Notes under the pieces: model-generated
What the model was told of the DNA's origin: nothing
The model's input: the letters and a program-made list of their open reading frames with translations, nothing else
Databases searched by the model: none
Position numbers and translations under genes: made by a program
Shown here: positions 22,099-34,251 of the stretch, in pieces
How positions within the stretch are numbered: the stretch's first letter is position 1
Layout of the letters: every line of letters begins with the position of its first letter
Origin: Siphonodentalium dalli
Lineage: Eukaryota > Mollusca > Scaphopoda > Gadilida > Siphonodentaliidae
Length of the DNA: 64,000 bases
Direction: 5' to 3'
NCBI GenBank assembly: GCA_032622095.1
Contig: CP136067.1
Coordinates: 179,586,556-179,650,555 of the forward strand

Positions 22099-22814
22099 AT
22101 AATGGCTGCGGACACACGTACCACAGTAGCGATGGCATAGTCGGTGTGACAATTATATATGGTGGAGTTTGGTGACAATTAGTTGTCATAATTAATATGC
22201 CATAGCTAGCCATGTCGCCCGCTGCACATTCGTACAATAAGTCCTCCAAAGTTCGTTATAATCATCATTTTTCTTGTTTTTGGTCCTTGTATAGTTCGCT
22301 TTGTTTATTCCAGATACTTTCTCGCAGCTGCATTTCTTCCAACAGTTCCGACATAGCTTCATTGGCAAACATGATAATATTAGCGGAATTATGCGGAGAA
22401 CTAAACGTCTCAAAATAAAAACCGCAATTGGGGAACTGTCTTAATACGCATGAAATTATTAAAGTGGATAAACATGAATTGAGATCATATCAACAAAACG
22501 TACTGCATGCATGATATGTGAGTGAATGAGGGATTGCCACGGTCAAACACAATTCTGACGATCGATCGTGCAATTATATATATCGTAGAGAATACAATGT
22601 AGCAAAGCGTAATGAGTAGAGATCAACCTTGCATGGTGAAACGCGATGGGTTAATTGGTCGAGTCGACTCATTGTGCGGAAATTCAGCGCGCAAGCTATG
22701 GCACGCTATGGCACAGAAATGTGACGACCAGTTGTCACCAAATTGCACCATAATAAATTGTCACACCTACATTGCCATCGCTACTGTGGTACGTGTGTCC
22801 GCAGCCAATATTAT
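22099..22814. mobile_element. 716-bp element with ~115-bp inverted ends
   Basis: Left arm GGCTGCGGACACACGTACCA (from 22103) pairs with the right arm ending at 22806. Both also share 'cagtagcgatggca' and 'gtgtgacaatt-at-atggtg-a-tttggtgacaa'. No clear target duplication and no protein. Confidence 0.75.
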
Positions 22815-22896
22815 ACACAACATATTCTAAAATATATACCATTTTGAGGGCTATGGCCTAGGAGTGTCTACCAAGAGACAGTGATTCTCAGATGCA

Positions 22897-23295
22897 TTAA
22901 CCCTTTACCCAACAGAACGGCCCTGTGCCAATGCATTCTCTTATATATGCGAGTCGACCATAGGTCGCCTCGCATATATAAGAGAATGCATTGGCTTAAC
23001 ACATTAAAAATTAAAAAATTGTTAAAGAATGTAAGAAAAAATGGTAAAAAGTGTTAAAAAAAGATTTTTTTAGGCCAATGCATTCTCTTATATATGCGAG
23101 GCGACCTATGGTCGACTCGCATATATAAGAGAATGCATTGGCACAGGGCATAACTGTAACTATCACAATGTGGTCAAGGAGCCGGTTCCAATGATATCCA
23201 TATTTGTATGGTTCTATTGAGACAGACCGAAGATATTTTAGGCTGTTGAAGCTTTATTTGGCCGGTTTTGTCCGGTTTGTTGGGTAAAGGGTTAA
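22897..23295 (+). mobile_element. piggyBac-like MITE with double palindrome, copy 1
   Basis: TTAA|CCCTTTACCCAACAGAACGG at the left; the right end is the complement of CCCTTTACCCAACAAACCGG followed by TTAA. Palindrome A is 22928-22994 and palindrome B 23075-23141, separated by an AT-rich spacer. Each has 26-bp perfect arms and a 15-base centre that itself pairs CGACC/GGTCG. B is the reverse complement of A. TTAA duplication and CCC ends are piggyBac hallmarks. Confidence 0.9.
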
Positions 23296-24282
23296 AAGAC
23301 TTCCCCTGTTGTCAACCCAGAGTGCATCGGAATTCAAACTAAGCGTTATTCCCCTTCCATTGAGAATAATAGACTTTACAGTAAAGGTCGGATCAAACTT
23401 AAACACAGAACACTTCAGTACCTCAACAAAACCACCTGTTCACAGTTTATTTGACCAGATAAGTTGATAATACAATGTTTTGGAGCTTCCTCTTTCAAAC
23501 GGTATATAATATGTCATATATTTTAGATATTGTGATCTGGGGGTTCGAAAATTAAGTGGACCTTTAACACCTCCGTTAAAATGGTGTATCGCTGACTCAA
23601 ATCTGATTTACTCTGATTATAAAACTCAAATTATGAGTTAGGAAAAATCAGTCAGCATCATCTTCTGCTGCTTGAAAATATGTTTTCCGAAATTCGACAT
23701 CAACTTGAAAGCATTACACCCCGTAATGTCCAGAAATAGACATGCACGGACGCCCTTACGAGAGGTCACAAAGGGTCACAACTCCCTGTCCGATCAGTGG
23801 CGATCGCAAATTAATTTCGGAATATAAGACGATTAAAAGTATCGTCATCAATACGGTATGTTGTGAGAGCTGACGTACGGATACATACGTATACTTATTT
23901 ACGAATTGGTAGACATGTTTTATTCATGCAAATATGTTATATGCGGCCATGCTAGTGGAAATACTATGTGTTTACATTTGTAATAACACGTGTTGGTGAA
24001 ATCCAGTTTGAACTAGGAATCACCATATATGGAATTTTGTTAAAATCGCTCATCCTCCAAACCGCCAAGAAAAACCGTTACTATAGGACTTTTTCGGCAA
24101 TTCGCGATTGGCATTGTTGTGAGTATTTATTGGTAATAAACTAATTTGGATAACTAAATCGGCTTATTATGAAATTTCGTATTTGTTGTAGCTGGATGAT
24201 ATGGGGGGGGGGGGGGGGGGGGGGCGCTTCGAATCTGATTATGTATCTTTAAAAATGTTCTATCTCGTCCTAAATATGTTTC
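23296..24282. other. dispersed-repeat copy and non-coding sequence
   Basis: 23330-23520 is the second copy of the 18780-18960 repeat. The rest shows no gene. A run of 22 G occupies 24203-24224. Confidence 0.55.
24203..24224 (+). repeat. poly-G tract (22 G)
   Basis: Uninterrupted G run, just before an inverted-repeat element that itself contains another G-rich stretch at 24555-24580. Confidence 0.95.
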
Positions 24283-24622
24283 ATATAGTTTCCGGCGTAT
24301 AAAATAATAAGTATGAATCGAAGACACCTGTCCGGAAACACTTCCAGCAATTAATATTGATTTTATATCGATATAATCTTATATGTGGTAATCAAGTGGG
24401 ACATTTATTTGGTACAATTTTTTATCAGATATAGTTATCCCGATTGCTACGCTCCGAACGAACGTGAGCCGAAAAATGTCCCAAATTGATTGTATATTAT
24501 ACCAGAACATTCTAAATAAAATCAATACAAATTGATAAAAGCGTTTCCAGACAGGGGGGCGGGGGGTGTGGGGGGGTGGGTCTAAGATTCATTTTTATTA
24601 TTTTATATCCAGGAAACTATAT
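24283..24622. mobile_element. foldback MITE, ATATAGTTTCC ends
   Basis: ATATAGTTTCCGGCGTATAA at 24283 pairs with the complement at 24600-24622. Inner 'gtcc-gaaac-ctt--a-caatt--tattgattttat' also pairs with the right arm. The right arm carries an extra G-rich insertion (~24553-24583). Confidence 0.7.
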
Positions 24623-24659
24623 AAAACTTGTTATAAGAAGACATAGACCATCCTTGTTT

Positions 24660-25050
24660 TTAACCCTTTACCCAACAAACCGGCCAAAATCGGGCAAATA
24701 AAGCTTCAACAGCCTAAAATATCTTCGGTCTGTCTCAATAGAACCATACAAATATGGATATCATTGGAACCGGCTCCTTGACCACATTGTGATAGTTACA
24801 GTTATGCCCTGTGCCAATGCATTCTCTTATATATGCGAGTCGACCATAGGTCGCCTCGCATATATAATAGAATGCATTGGCCTAAAAAAAAATGTTTTTA
24901 ACACTTTTTACCATTTTTTCTTACATTCTTTAACAATTTTTAATGTGTTAAGCCAATGCATTCTCTTATATATGCGAGGCGACCTATGGTCGACTCGCAT
25001 ATATAAGAGAATGCATTGGCACAGGGCCGTTCTGTTGGGTAAAGGGTTAA
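24660..25050 (-). mobile_element. piggyBac-like MITE with double palindrome, copy 2
   Basis: TTAA at 24660-24663 and 25047-25050, orientation opposite to copy 1 (begins CCCTTTACCCAACAAACCGG). Both palindromes are present; one arm has a single change (ATAATAG for ATAAGAG). Confidence 0.9.
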
Positions 25051-25700
25051 AGGGAAATGTGTAGGAAGGATATTTCTCCTGTGTGTTTTGGGAATAAAAA
25101 TGCAAACTGGTCTTCAAAAAGAGTTCAGGCAGAAATATATAACATCTTTAAAGTATACTTTGCAGTTTTGAGAGTCATCTATTGGTTCCATGGTATTGGC
25201 CGAGATTTCCCAAACCCGTCAAAACTTGGCGCTCATATTCTCATCTAAGTTTGTATGATATAGTTGTTCAGATTCATCGATACATTGTTCTTTTCCGATT
25301 TATTCATTTCACAATGTTTAAATGAACAATTATAAACAACGTTTTCCATATATCTAAAGTATATTCAGGGCTCCTCGTCGACATATGCTAGATGTATCTT
25401 TATTATTTCGGGATTCATGGTAGCCTCAAGTATGTATCCAAAAGTTCCGTGATGTTCGGTTTCATGTTGAACCAAATCGCATTTATTACCCATCATTAAC
25501 ACCATGCACATCTGTGATATTTTCATTAACATTTGCGCTCAACGATCCTATCATAAATGGGTATACTTAACAGCTATTAGCACATTCGTTTAAAGATTCA
25601 CTGTACAAGTTCACGCCCAATTAGTCAAACTTTACTATGGTAATTTGTCGTACGTTCACAATTTCCTCTGGCACACCCTACAGACCGCATGACATCAACA
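25051..25700. other. non-coding, nothing recognised
   Basis: No gene or repeat I can support. Confidence 0.4.
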
Positions 25701-27250
25701 CACTGCATGTGGATATTCGGGGTGACCTCTAGATGGGAGCCATCGATTTTCTCCGAAATTCGTTGAAAGACATGGTCGCCAGCGTTTGGATTTCAAATTA
25801 GAATCCATCGGCACACCATGCATCCTATATGTATTGGATAAATGTTTTGAACATTTGCAGGCATGTTGGAGCTGTCAAATTTGAACGATTTTCGACGAAA
25901 AACATGGCCGCCGGCACCATCTTGAATTTTACTCTGGGCACGACTAAATCCTTTTGCATACCCCACATACCTCATCCGATCCCCACCAAACTGTATATGG
26001 ACATTCAGTGTGAACTCTAGATCTAGGAGCCAATCGATTTCCCTCGCAATTAGTAAAGAAACATGGCCGCCAGCAGCATCTTTGATTTCAAGTTTGAATC
26101 AATTGGCACACCCTGCAGCCGGCATTTATCGACAAAAATGGTGTTGAACATTACATGCGTGTTTATGCTCAACCCTGGATGGAAGCTATCGAATTTTTTC
26201 GAATTTCGTTGAAAAACAAGTCCGCCGGCAACCATTTTGGATTTTACTCTATACATGACTAAAATCCTTTGGCGCACCAAACTTCATATGAATATTCGGG
26301 GTAAACTCTAGATTGGAACCGTCGATTATTTCCGAAATTCGTTGAAAATCATGGCTCCAGTGGCCATCTTGGATTTTACTCTTTGCATAGCTAATATCGT
26401 CGGCACACCCAATAGACCACATTCCTCACCAAATTGCAAATGAATCTTCGGGGTGACCTCTCTAAATGGGAGCCATGGATTAGTTAAAAGTTCGTTAAGA
26501 ACATGGCCGCCAGCAGCCATGTTGGATTTCAAATTTGAAACCATGGGCACACGCTGCAGTCCGCAAAGAAATGCTTTGAAAATTTGCAAGCATGTTTAGG
26601 ATTATCTCTAGATAGGAGCTGTCAAATTTGAACGATTTTCAATGAAAAACATTGCCGCCGGCAGCTATCTTGTATTCTACTAATTTGCATGAATAAATCC
26701 TTTTGCACGCACTATAGTCCACATACTTTAACCGATCATCACCAAACAGCATGTTGATCTTTAGGGTGACCTCTAGATGAGAGCCATCGATTTCCCCTGA
26801 CATTCGTGAAACAACATGGCCACCAACAGCCATCTTGGATTAAAAATTTGAATTCATTGGCACACCGTGCAGCCGCAATTATCATAACAATATTGTTAAA
26901 CATTACAGGGTTGTTTAAGATCACTTCTTGATGAGAGCAATCGAATTTTTCCGAATTTCGTTAAAACATGTCCGCCGGCAACCATTTTGGACTAAATCCT
27001 TTGGCAAACTAGACATACCACATCATCCATAATATCGGCACAAAACTTCACATGGATCATCTGGGTGACCACTAGATGGTAGACATCAAAGGTTTTCCGT
27101 TGAAAAACTTGGCCGCTTGCGACCATCTTGGATTTTACTCTTCTCGTGACGAAATCCTTCGGCACACTCTTCATGCATCATCACTCATCCGATCGTCCCC
27201 AAACTTCATATGATTCTTCATTGTGACATCGAGATGGCAGCTATCCATCC
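25700..27250. repeat. diverged ~150-bp tandem repeat, about ten units, partly dimeric
   Basis: A core like AACATGGCCGCCAGCAGCCA followed by 'tcttgga-tt' recurs at about 25768, 25902, 26061, 26216, 26350, 26501, 26647, 26813, 26967 and 27108. Two unit types often alternate: one continues 'tcaaatttgaatccat-ggcacacc-tgcag', the other 'tactctttgcatgactaaatccttttgcacacc'. Both then give 'ggggtgacctctagatgggagcc-tcgattt-ttccgaaattcgttg'. Short open frames are shadows. Confidence 0.85.
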
Positions 27251-27856
27251 ATGCTTTCATTTAGAAAGCATATGATTTTATTCTTGAACGCATTTGTAGA
27301 GACAAAATCCTCTGGGGTATAGCACAATTCATATTTAAAACGTATTCAAATTTGTCAAAAACCCTTTTGAAAGTCGACCATCAGTCTGACCATCAAACCC
27401 ACCTACTAATTGGCTCATTGGTAAGATTTAATTATTTTCTGGTATGGATAACGTGCCAATGGTATGGTAATATTTTTTTGTGTCTTTTCGAAAACCCATT
27501 TTTTTTATTACAGGCGATAGTTTGATTTTCTAGACGCGGAACAAAAGTCAAAACATGGACAAATTTATTTTTAAATGGCGATATCTGAACATCAATCCCC
27601 CCGTGCACGAAAGGAGTCACGTGATCGCTCCCATTATTATAACGTTTTACATTATTTTCGGCATAGAAAACATACAAATATTTGTATGGTAATAATTAGG
27701 ATGAGGCATCTTGAAACGAAAGCGAAAAAGAACGCGAGTAAAACCATACAATGAAACATACACTTGCACATTGACATAAATATTCGCCGCGGGACATATG
27801 CACCGCTGATCAAGCGGATGCTTGTGGGCCATGCTTAATTCCTATGATCTTGTAAT
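27251..27856. other. non-coding, nothing recognised
   Basis: No gene seen. Confidence 0.4.
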
Positions 27857-28189
27857 GGCAAACTGATGCTGTTAAGAAAAACTACCGTTATTTTTTCTAA
27901 AGAGTGTTCGCGGTGTTCGAGTAATCTGAACATATGCAGGAAAAGCCATTATGTGTGTCAAACATTCAAAAACATATATTGAGAAATATTTGAATACTGG
28001 TTGTATTAGTTGTTGCAAATCGTTTTGGAAGCATCAGCGCAGGCATTGTTGAAATATTGTAAAGTATATCGGTTCTTGAATGTTTCATACCGCTGGCATT
28101 TCTATGATTCGTCCAGATTAGCCAAACATCACGAAAATGACAATTTTATAACAAATAACGGTACTTATTTTTAACAGCATCAGTTTGCC
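27857..28189. mobile_element. 333-bp element with ~40-bp inverted ends
   Basis: GGCAAACTGATGCTGTTAA at 27857 pairs with the complement ending at 28189; the pairing continues through 'accgttattt'. No target duplication is obvious. Confidence 0.65.
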
Positions 28190-28532
28190 CTACCAACATC
28201 ATAGTAATTCAGCAGGAACCCAACATCATAGCAGACTAACGTGACCACTTGCTCAGGAGTGATATGGATTATCCAGTAACATTGGTCAAGCCCCACTGTG
28301 AGTGCATATGGTATACGAAAAACGTGTAAATAAAGTGAGCGAGATGTGAGCGGCGAATTGGAATTATATCATTCGATCTATAATAGCACGCATCTCTGTT
28401 TGTATTTACGTTCATTCATCGATGTTTGATTATTCCAATAAAAAACTTAAAAAAATAAATAAAAACTTGGTCAATCCCGGCTATCCCGTTGATATACCAG
28501 ACACTCTCATAAGCTCTGCACGTCTTGAGCGC
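28190..28532. other. non-coding
   Basis: Nothing recognised before the segmental repeat begins. Confidence 0.4.
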
Positions 28533-29301
28533 CTGGTTTTCTGCAATGGGTCATGAAAGCCGATCTGATGTTTCCTTTCTCCGATACCTCGGACTTCCTA
28601 TGTAACGTTGCGCGGTGTGGTGTAATTTATACAGCATATCCTTGCTCACGCAGGCGATATTGGAATCGAATTGCTATAACGTCTCTCACCATTCTACCAG
28701 ACCGGTCAATGCATGTCTTCTGTGCAGCTGAATAACTACTGATACCGATTTAACCAATTGACGATTCTGTAATATCATCCAAGCGATTCGCACACTGTTA
28801 TCTCACAGTCTATATGCGTTTCTCGCGTGACATCGTCCTGCGTTTGTGTTTTCCTGACCGTGGATCGTTCTCTGTGGCTTCTATATACGGATATAAAGTT
28901 GTGACATAAACGTTCGCATTGATATTACGACAATGTTTGATTCAGGTGTTGTGTTTATCACTTGAAGGAATATGAACGCGGAAAGAGTGTTATAGTATAA
29001 TGTAACAATGGTCTTCCTGAAATTAGTTTTCGAAAACACATAGGAAATATGTTTGGAGATCTGGGGGATGCCTCCAAAAGAAAAGCAGTTCCATCGGGGT
29101 CAGTATTTTAATTGGTTAACTTTATTTTCAGTGAGTCAAAGTCCATATTTTAAATCAGAACGAGATAACTTATTCCCTATTTACAGTAGAAGCGATTACA
29201 GCCTTCATAAACTGAAATTACTATTGAGCACATCCCGACCGTCCACTATGAGGAAAACCTGTAAGTTTATCAAAATTATAACGTCAACCGTCTGTTCTCC
29301 T

Positions 29302-29354
29302 GGGCAGTAAACGAAGATACACATTAACGTCGTGTATCTTCATCGTTTACGCCC
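29302..29354. repeat. hairpin
   Basis: GGGCAGTAAACGAAGATACAC pairs with its near-complement ending GGCC-type GTTTACGCCC, 9-base loop. Present also in copy 3 (~35027-35080). Confidence 0.85.
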
Positions 29355-29445
29355 AAAAGAAACCAATTCGTTCTGATATTAAGTATAATATTTATGTTTT
29401 CAACATCCACCATACTTGTGTTTTTAAAAATATTTGTCAAACTAT

Positions 29446-29548
29446 ATACCGTGTGCCGATGCTGTTAAGTTAAGTTAGCTATATAAAGAATAAGTGCATT
29501 GAAAAAACACGAATACTCAGTTGCTTAACAGCCTTCGCTCACGGTATA
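29446..29548. repeat. short foldback, TATACCGTG ends
   Basis: TATACCGTGTGCCGATGCTG pairs imperfectly with the segment ending CACGGTATA. Also in copy 3 (~35168-35272). Confidence 0.75.
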
Positions 29549-30131
29549 ATGGTCGGAATTTGTTTTATGTATACATGTATTCATTACATCTTCTCTTTAT
29601 ACCACCTGATTTGGTGGCTAAACGAATGAATAAACTATATATGAAACACTAGGTTGGGGTGTTAACTGAATCATGCCATGAATCTCTTTTCCAGCTACGT
29701 TCGTATAATTCATACTCCGCCATCAGTTCAAAACTTGTGAACTTTTTGATGTTGTGACTCAGAAGTTTATAACATTGAAACAACAGTGCGGGTAATATAT
29801 GTTTTTGTTAATACCTGTTCCGTAATAATGTATTTCATTGCGGGTGAAGGTCCCAACTCGATATTTCATGATTTAAGTGACTGTGGGCGATTTTGCTTTT
29901 CGTCGAATACAATCATTTAATTTCTCCAGGGCAATGAATGAAATGTTTATTGGGATACCGGCTCACCACAGTCACAAAATGCATGCATTTCCTGCACCAT
30001 CCATACTCTGAAGTAGATTATTACGAGGAACACGTAATAATAAAGAAATATATTCCTGCCTTGTTTGTTCAATGTTATAAAGTTCCCTGTCAACAGTAGT
30101 CAGAACATGAAAATCTTCCCAGTCCTTTGAT

Positions 30132-30176
30132 AAATTTGATTCACAACTCGTCTACGACTCGTTGTGAATCAAATTT
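30132..30176. repeat. hairpin
   Basis: AAATTTGATTCACAAC / GTTGTGAATCAAATTT with a 13-base centre. Repeated in copy 2 (~32517-32562, one mismatch) and copy 3 (~35866-35910). Confidence 0.85.
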
Positions 30177-31647
30177 ATTTATCAAGCTCGTTTCATGAAA
30201 TCTTATATACCAACATAACTCGTTGGAGATCCTCTATATCCATATATGTATAATATAAACAAAAGGGTTGGACCTCGGGTGCTGGCATACCCGCACAGTC
30301 CCAAATTGAAGCATGGTAAGAACGGATTTAAAATAAACAGGAGAATAGCCCAGAAAATGCAACAACGTGATTTTGGAACTCATTTGAAAGCACTCTCAAT
30401 GGTGAGCCTGCATACCAAATTTAATTGAGCTCCTATGAGCTATCGTTAATATGTCTGTAAGGACGAACAAAACAACCAAGATTTTCAGATAAACAAAGAA
30501 GGATAACTCTAGAGTGGAAAACGAGATAGAAGTTATTTGCACCTATTTTGAAAGTATTCATGACAGTTAACCTTCATACCGAATTCATTCAGATCAGATA
30601 ACCCATAGCTGAGATATATTCCCTGACGGACGGGCAATATTTCAAACGGGCAAGGTATATCCTGCAGTATACGGGTATAATTATCCTATATCATATTGGT
30701 TATGGTACGTTATGCATTTGCGTGCGTACACACGAACCTTCCAGGGAAACGTGGCATGTATATCTCACATATCCCTTTGAAGAATATTAAATGAAGCCAA
30801 TCGGCCACAAAGTAGGTGTATTCCTTCCAGAACTCTCTTTCACGAATCACGATTTTCCGTGAATATTCGATTGGAGTACATTGTATATGCTTTAAGCCTT
30901 TAACCCTTCCATGACTGGAGCTTCCTGAAATTTTGCGAAAACCCTGTGCTAATACAATATTCTCTTATATAAGAATGTTTCATACAACCATTGGCTTTTC
31001 TTTCATTAGTCCTGGTTTTCTGCAATGGGTCATGAGAGCCGATCTAACGTTTCCTTTCTCCGATACCTCGGACCTCCTATATGTAGCGTTGCGCGGTGTG
31101 GTGTAATTTATATAGCATATCCTTGCTCACGCAGGCGATATTGGAATCGAATTGCTATAACGTCTCTCACCATTCTACCAAACCGGTCAATGCATGTCTT
31201 CTGTGAAGCTGAATAACTACTGATACCGATTTAACCAATTGACGATTCTGTAATATCATCCAAGCGATTCGCACACTGTTATCTCACAGTCTATATGCGT
31301 TTCACGCGTGACATCGTCCTGCGTTTGTGTTTTCCTGACCGTGGATCGTTCTCTGTGGCTTCTATATACGGATATAAAGTTGTGACATAAACGTTCGCAT
31401 TGATATTACGACAATGTTTGATTCAGGTGTTGTGTTTATCACTTGAAGGAATATGAACGCGGAAAGAGTGTTATAGTATAATGTAACAATGGTCTTCCTG
31501 AAATTAGTTTTCGAAAACACATAGGAAATATGTTTGGAGATCTGGGGGATGCCTCCAAAAGAAAAGCAGTTCCATCGGGGTCAGTATTTTTATTGGTTAA
31601 CTTTATTTTCAGTGAGTCAAAGTGAAGTGAAACACTCGGTTGGGGTG

Positions 31648-32046
31648 TTAACCCTTTACCCAACAAACCGGCCAAAACCGGCCAAATAAAGCTGCAACAG
31701 CCTAAATTATCTTCGGTCTGTCGCAATAGAACCATACAAATATGGATATCATTGGAACCGGCTCCTTGACCACATTGTGATAGTTACAGTTATGCCCTGT
31801 GCCAATGCATTCTCTTATATATGCGAGTCGACCATAGGTCGCCTCGCATATATAAGAGAATGCATGGCCTAAACAAAATCTTTTTTTAACACTTTTTACC
31901 ATTTTTTCTTACATTCTTTAACAATTTTATAATTTTTAATGTGTTAAGCCAATGCATTCTCTTATATATGCGAGGCGACCTATGGTCGACTCGCATATAT
32001 AAGAGAATGCATTGGCACAGGGCCATTCTGTTGGGTAAAGGGTTAA
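31648..32046 (-). mobile_element. piggyBac-like MITE with double palindrome, copy 3, with readable empty site
   Basis: TTAA at both ends. The flanks read 'ggttggggtg-TTAA ... TTAA-ctgg-tcatgcc'. Copies 1 (near 29660) and 3 (near 35385) of the segment read 'ggggtgTTAActg-atcatgcc' without the insert. One palindrome arm lacks a base pair at 'gcatggcc'. Confidence 0.95.
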
Positions 32047-32636
32047 CTGGATCATGCCATGAATCTCTTTTCCCGCTACGTTCGTAGAGATCATACTCCG
32101 CCATCAGTTCAAAACTTGTGAACTTTTTGATGTTGTGACTGGGAAGTTTATAACATTGAAACAACAGTGCAGGTAATATATGTTTTTGTTAATACCTGTT
32201 CCGTAATAATGTATTTCATTGCAGGTGAAGGTCCCAAATCGATATTGCATGATTAAGTGACTTTGTGGGTGATTTTAGTTTGCGTCGATTACAATCATTT
32301 AACTTTTCCAGGGCAATGAATGCAATGTTTATTGGGGTATGGGCTAACCAAAGTAACAAAAATGCATGCATCTCGAGTTGGCACCATCCTTACTCTGAAG
32401 TAGATTACAGAGGAACAAGTATTAATAAAGAAATATATTCCCTGCCTTGTTTGTTCAATGTTATAAAGTTCCCTGTCAACAGTAGTCAGAACATGAAAAT
32501 CTTCCCAGTCCTTTGATAAATTTGTTTCACAACTCGTCTACGACTCGTTGTGAATCAAATTTATTTATCAAGCTCGTTTCATAAAATTTTATATACCAAC
32601 ATAACTCGTTGGAGATCCTCTATATCCATATATGTA

Positions 32637-33655
32637 TACAGGGATGTGGCTAGAGGGTCTCCGCTGGGGGGCTGTCCACCTTGGGAATTTCCAACTGCAG
32701 CCCCCCCCCAACAACTGTTTGTTTGCATAATTCCATTTGCACCCCCCCCCCCTTGTACCTCATGCTCAGGCCTAATTCCTATATATTCATAAGCCATGCT
32801 TCTATTTTCCCAGTATGAAAACATTAAGATATTTTAACCTTAAAATTGCCTCAAAAAAACAACTAGTGATCTAATTCCAGACAAATGCACACAGCTACCG
32901 ACAACAGAACAGGAAACACCTGGCCGACCATGGTTGTTTGGCTCGGTGTGAGAAAATTTTGAAAACTATATACAAGAAAATCGCAAATCCTAGCATCTAG
33001 ACTGGCATCAACTGAAGCTTTCCTAGTGTAGGAAATTTCAAACCTCATGCTCCCCTCAGATTGGAAAATTCTTCAACTGATGACCATTTATGTCTACAAG
33101 TTTGACCAAATGTAGTAAAATATTGTTTTGCTAAACTAATTAGCAGTTTTGTATTGGCCATGTGGATGGGGCAATGACACACCATGGTTCGGCCAGGTGT
33201 GCGAAAATTTTGAAATCTGAACAAGAAAATCGCAAAATCCTAACATCTAGACTAGCCTTAAGCCTTCCTACTGTTGGAAATTTCAAACCCTACACCCCCA
33301 CTTAGTTTGGAAAATTTCCAACTGATGACAATTCCAATGACAATGTTGACCAATTGTATGACAATATTGTTTTCTTAAATTAACTAGAAGTTTTTGACTG
33401 GCCACGGGGGAGGGACCAGGACACAAGCTTTCCAAGTGTTGGAAATTTCCAACCTGTCACCCCCCTAAGGTTGGAAAATTTCCAACTGATGTCCATTTCT
33501 GTCAAAAATTTTGAAAAAAAATAGGAACATATGCAAATATTGGTCGAAAAACAATAAATTCCCCCAATAAATTGTTTTATAATCAAACTACAAGAACATT
33601 TTCAACCTATTGTTGGTGTGAAATTTCGTTGTGGCAGGTATGAAATTTCCAAATT
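32637..33655 (+). repeat. ~1-kb insert with ~220-bp tandem units
   Basis: Unique to copy 2. Inside, 'gttggaaatttc-aacc', 'cccc', 'ttggaaaatttccaactgatg', 'gacaat-ttgaccaa-tgta--acaatattgtttt' and 'ggcca-g-gg' repeat about three times between 33000 and 33510. It begins with poly-C-rich sequence (32700-32755). Confidence 0.75.
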
Positions 33656-34251
33656 TAATTGAGCTCCTATGAGCTATCGTTAATATGTCTGTATGGATGA
33701 ACAAAACAACCAAGATTTTCAGATAAACAAAGAAGGATAACTCTAGAGTGGAAAACGAGATAGACGTTATTTGCACCTAGTTTGAGAGCATTAATGACGG
33801 TTAACATCCATACCGAATTCATTCTGATCAGATAACCCATAGCTGAGATAGCTGATATATATTCCCTGACGGACGGACACTTTTTCAAACGGACAAGGTA
33901 TATCCTGCAGCATACGGGTATAATTATCCTATATCATATTGGTTATGGTACGTTATGTATTTGCGTGCGTACACACGAACCTTCCAGGGAAACGTGGCAT
34001 GTATATCTCACATATCCCTTTGAAGAATATTAAATGAAGCCAATCGGCCACAAAGTAGGTGTATTCCTTCCAGAACTCTCTTTCATGAATCACGATTTTC
34101 CGTGAATATTCGATTGGAGTACATTGTATATGCTTTAAGCCTTTAACCCTTCCATGACTGGAGCTTCCTGAAATTTTGCGAAAACCCTGTGCTAATACAA
34201 TATTCTCTTATATAAGAATGTTTCATACAACCATTGGCTTTTCTTTCATTA

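Larger units (their letters stand above)
28533..31007 (+). repeat. segmental tandem repeat, copy 1 (~2.48 kb)
   Basis: Begins CCTGGTTTTCTGCAATGGGT and runs to the next occurrence of that phrase. It includes foldbacks at 29302-29354, 29446-29548 and 30132-30176, a 'catgccatgaatctct' family element (~29670-30070), and at its end the left part of a TTAACCCTTCCATGACTGG element. Open frames at 28553, 29053 and 30246 recur in the other copies only because the DNA is duplicated. Confidence 0.9.
31008..34251 (+). repeat. segmental tandem repeat, copy 2 (~3.24 kb)
   Basis: Collinear with copy 1 except for three events. About 500 bp (equivalent of 29141-29640) is missing near 31622. A TTAA MITE is inserted at 31648-32046. 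About 170 bp is replaced by a ~1-kb unrelated block at 32637-33655. It ends with the same partial TTAACCCTTCCATGACTGG element (from 34143). Confidence 0.9.

Noticed and set aside
24789-25117. Open frames (both strands) within the palindrome MITEs, recurring at 31702, 31886, 52381, 52406 and 59979
   Set aside because: They are the palindrome arms translated; similar peptides on both strands follow from the inverted structure.
28553-29310. Recurring open frames of 60-85 codons in the triplicated segment
   Set aside because: Conserved only because the DNA is duplicated; changes between copies are too few to test coding, and no motif is present.
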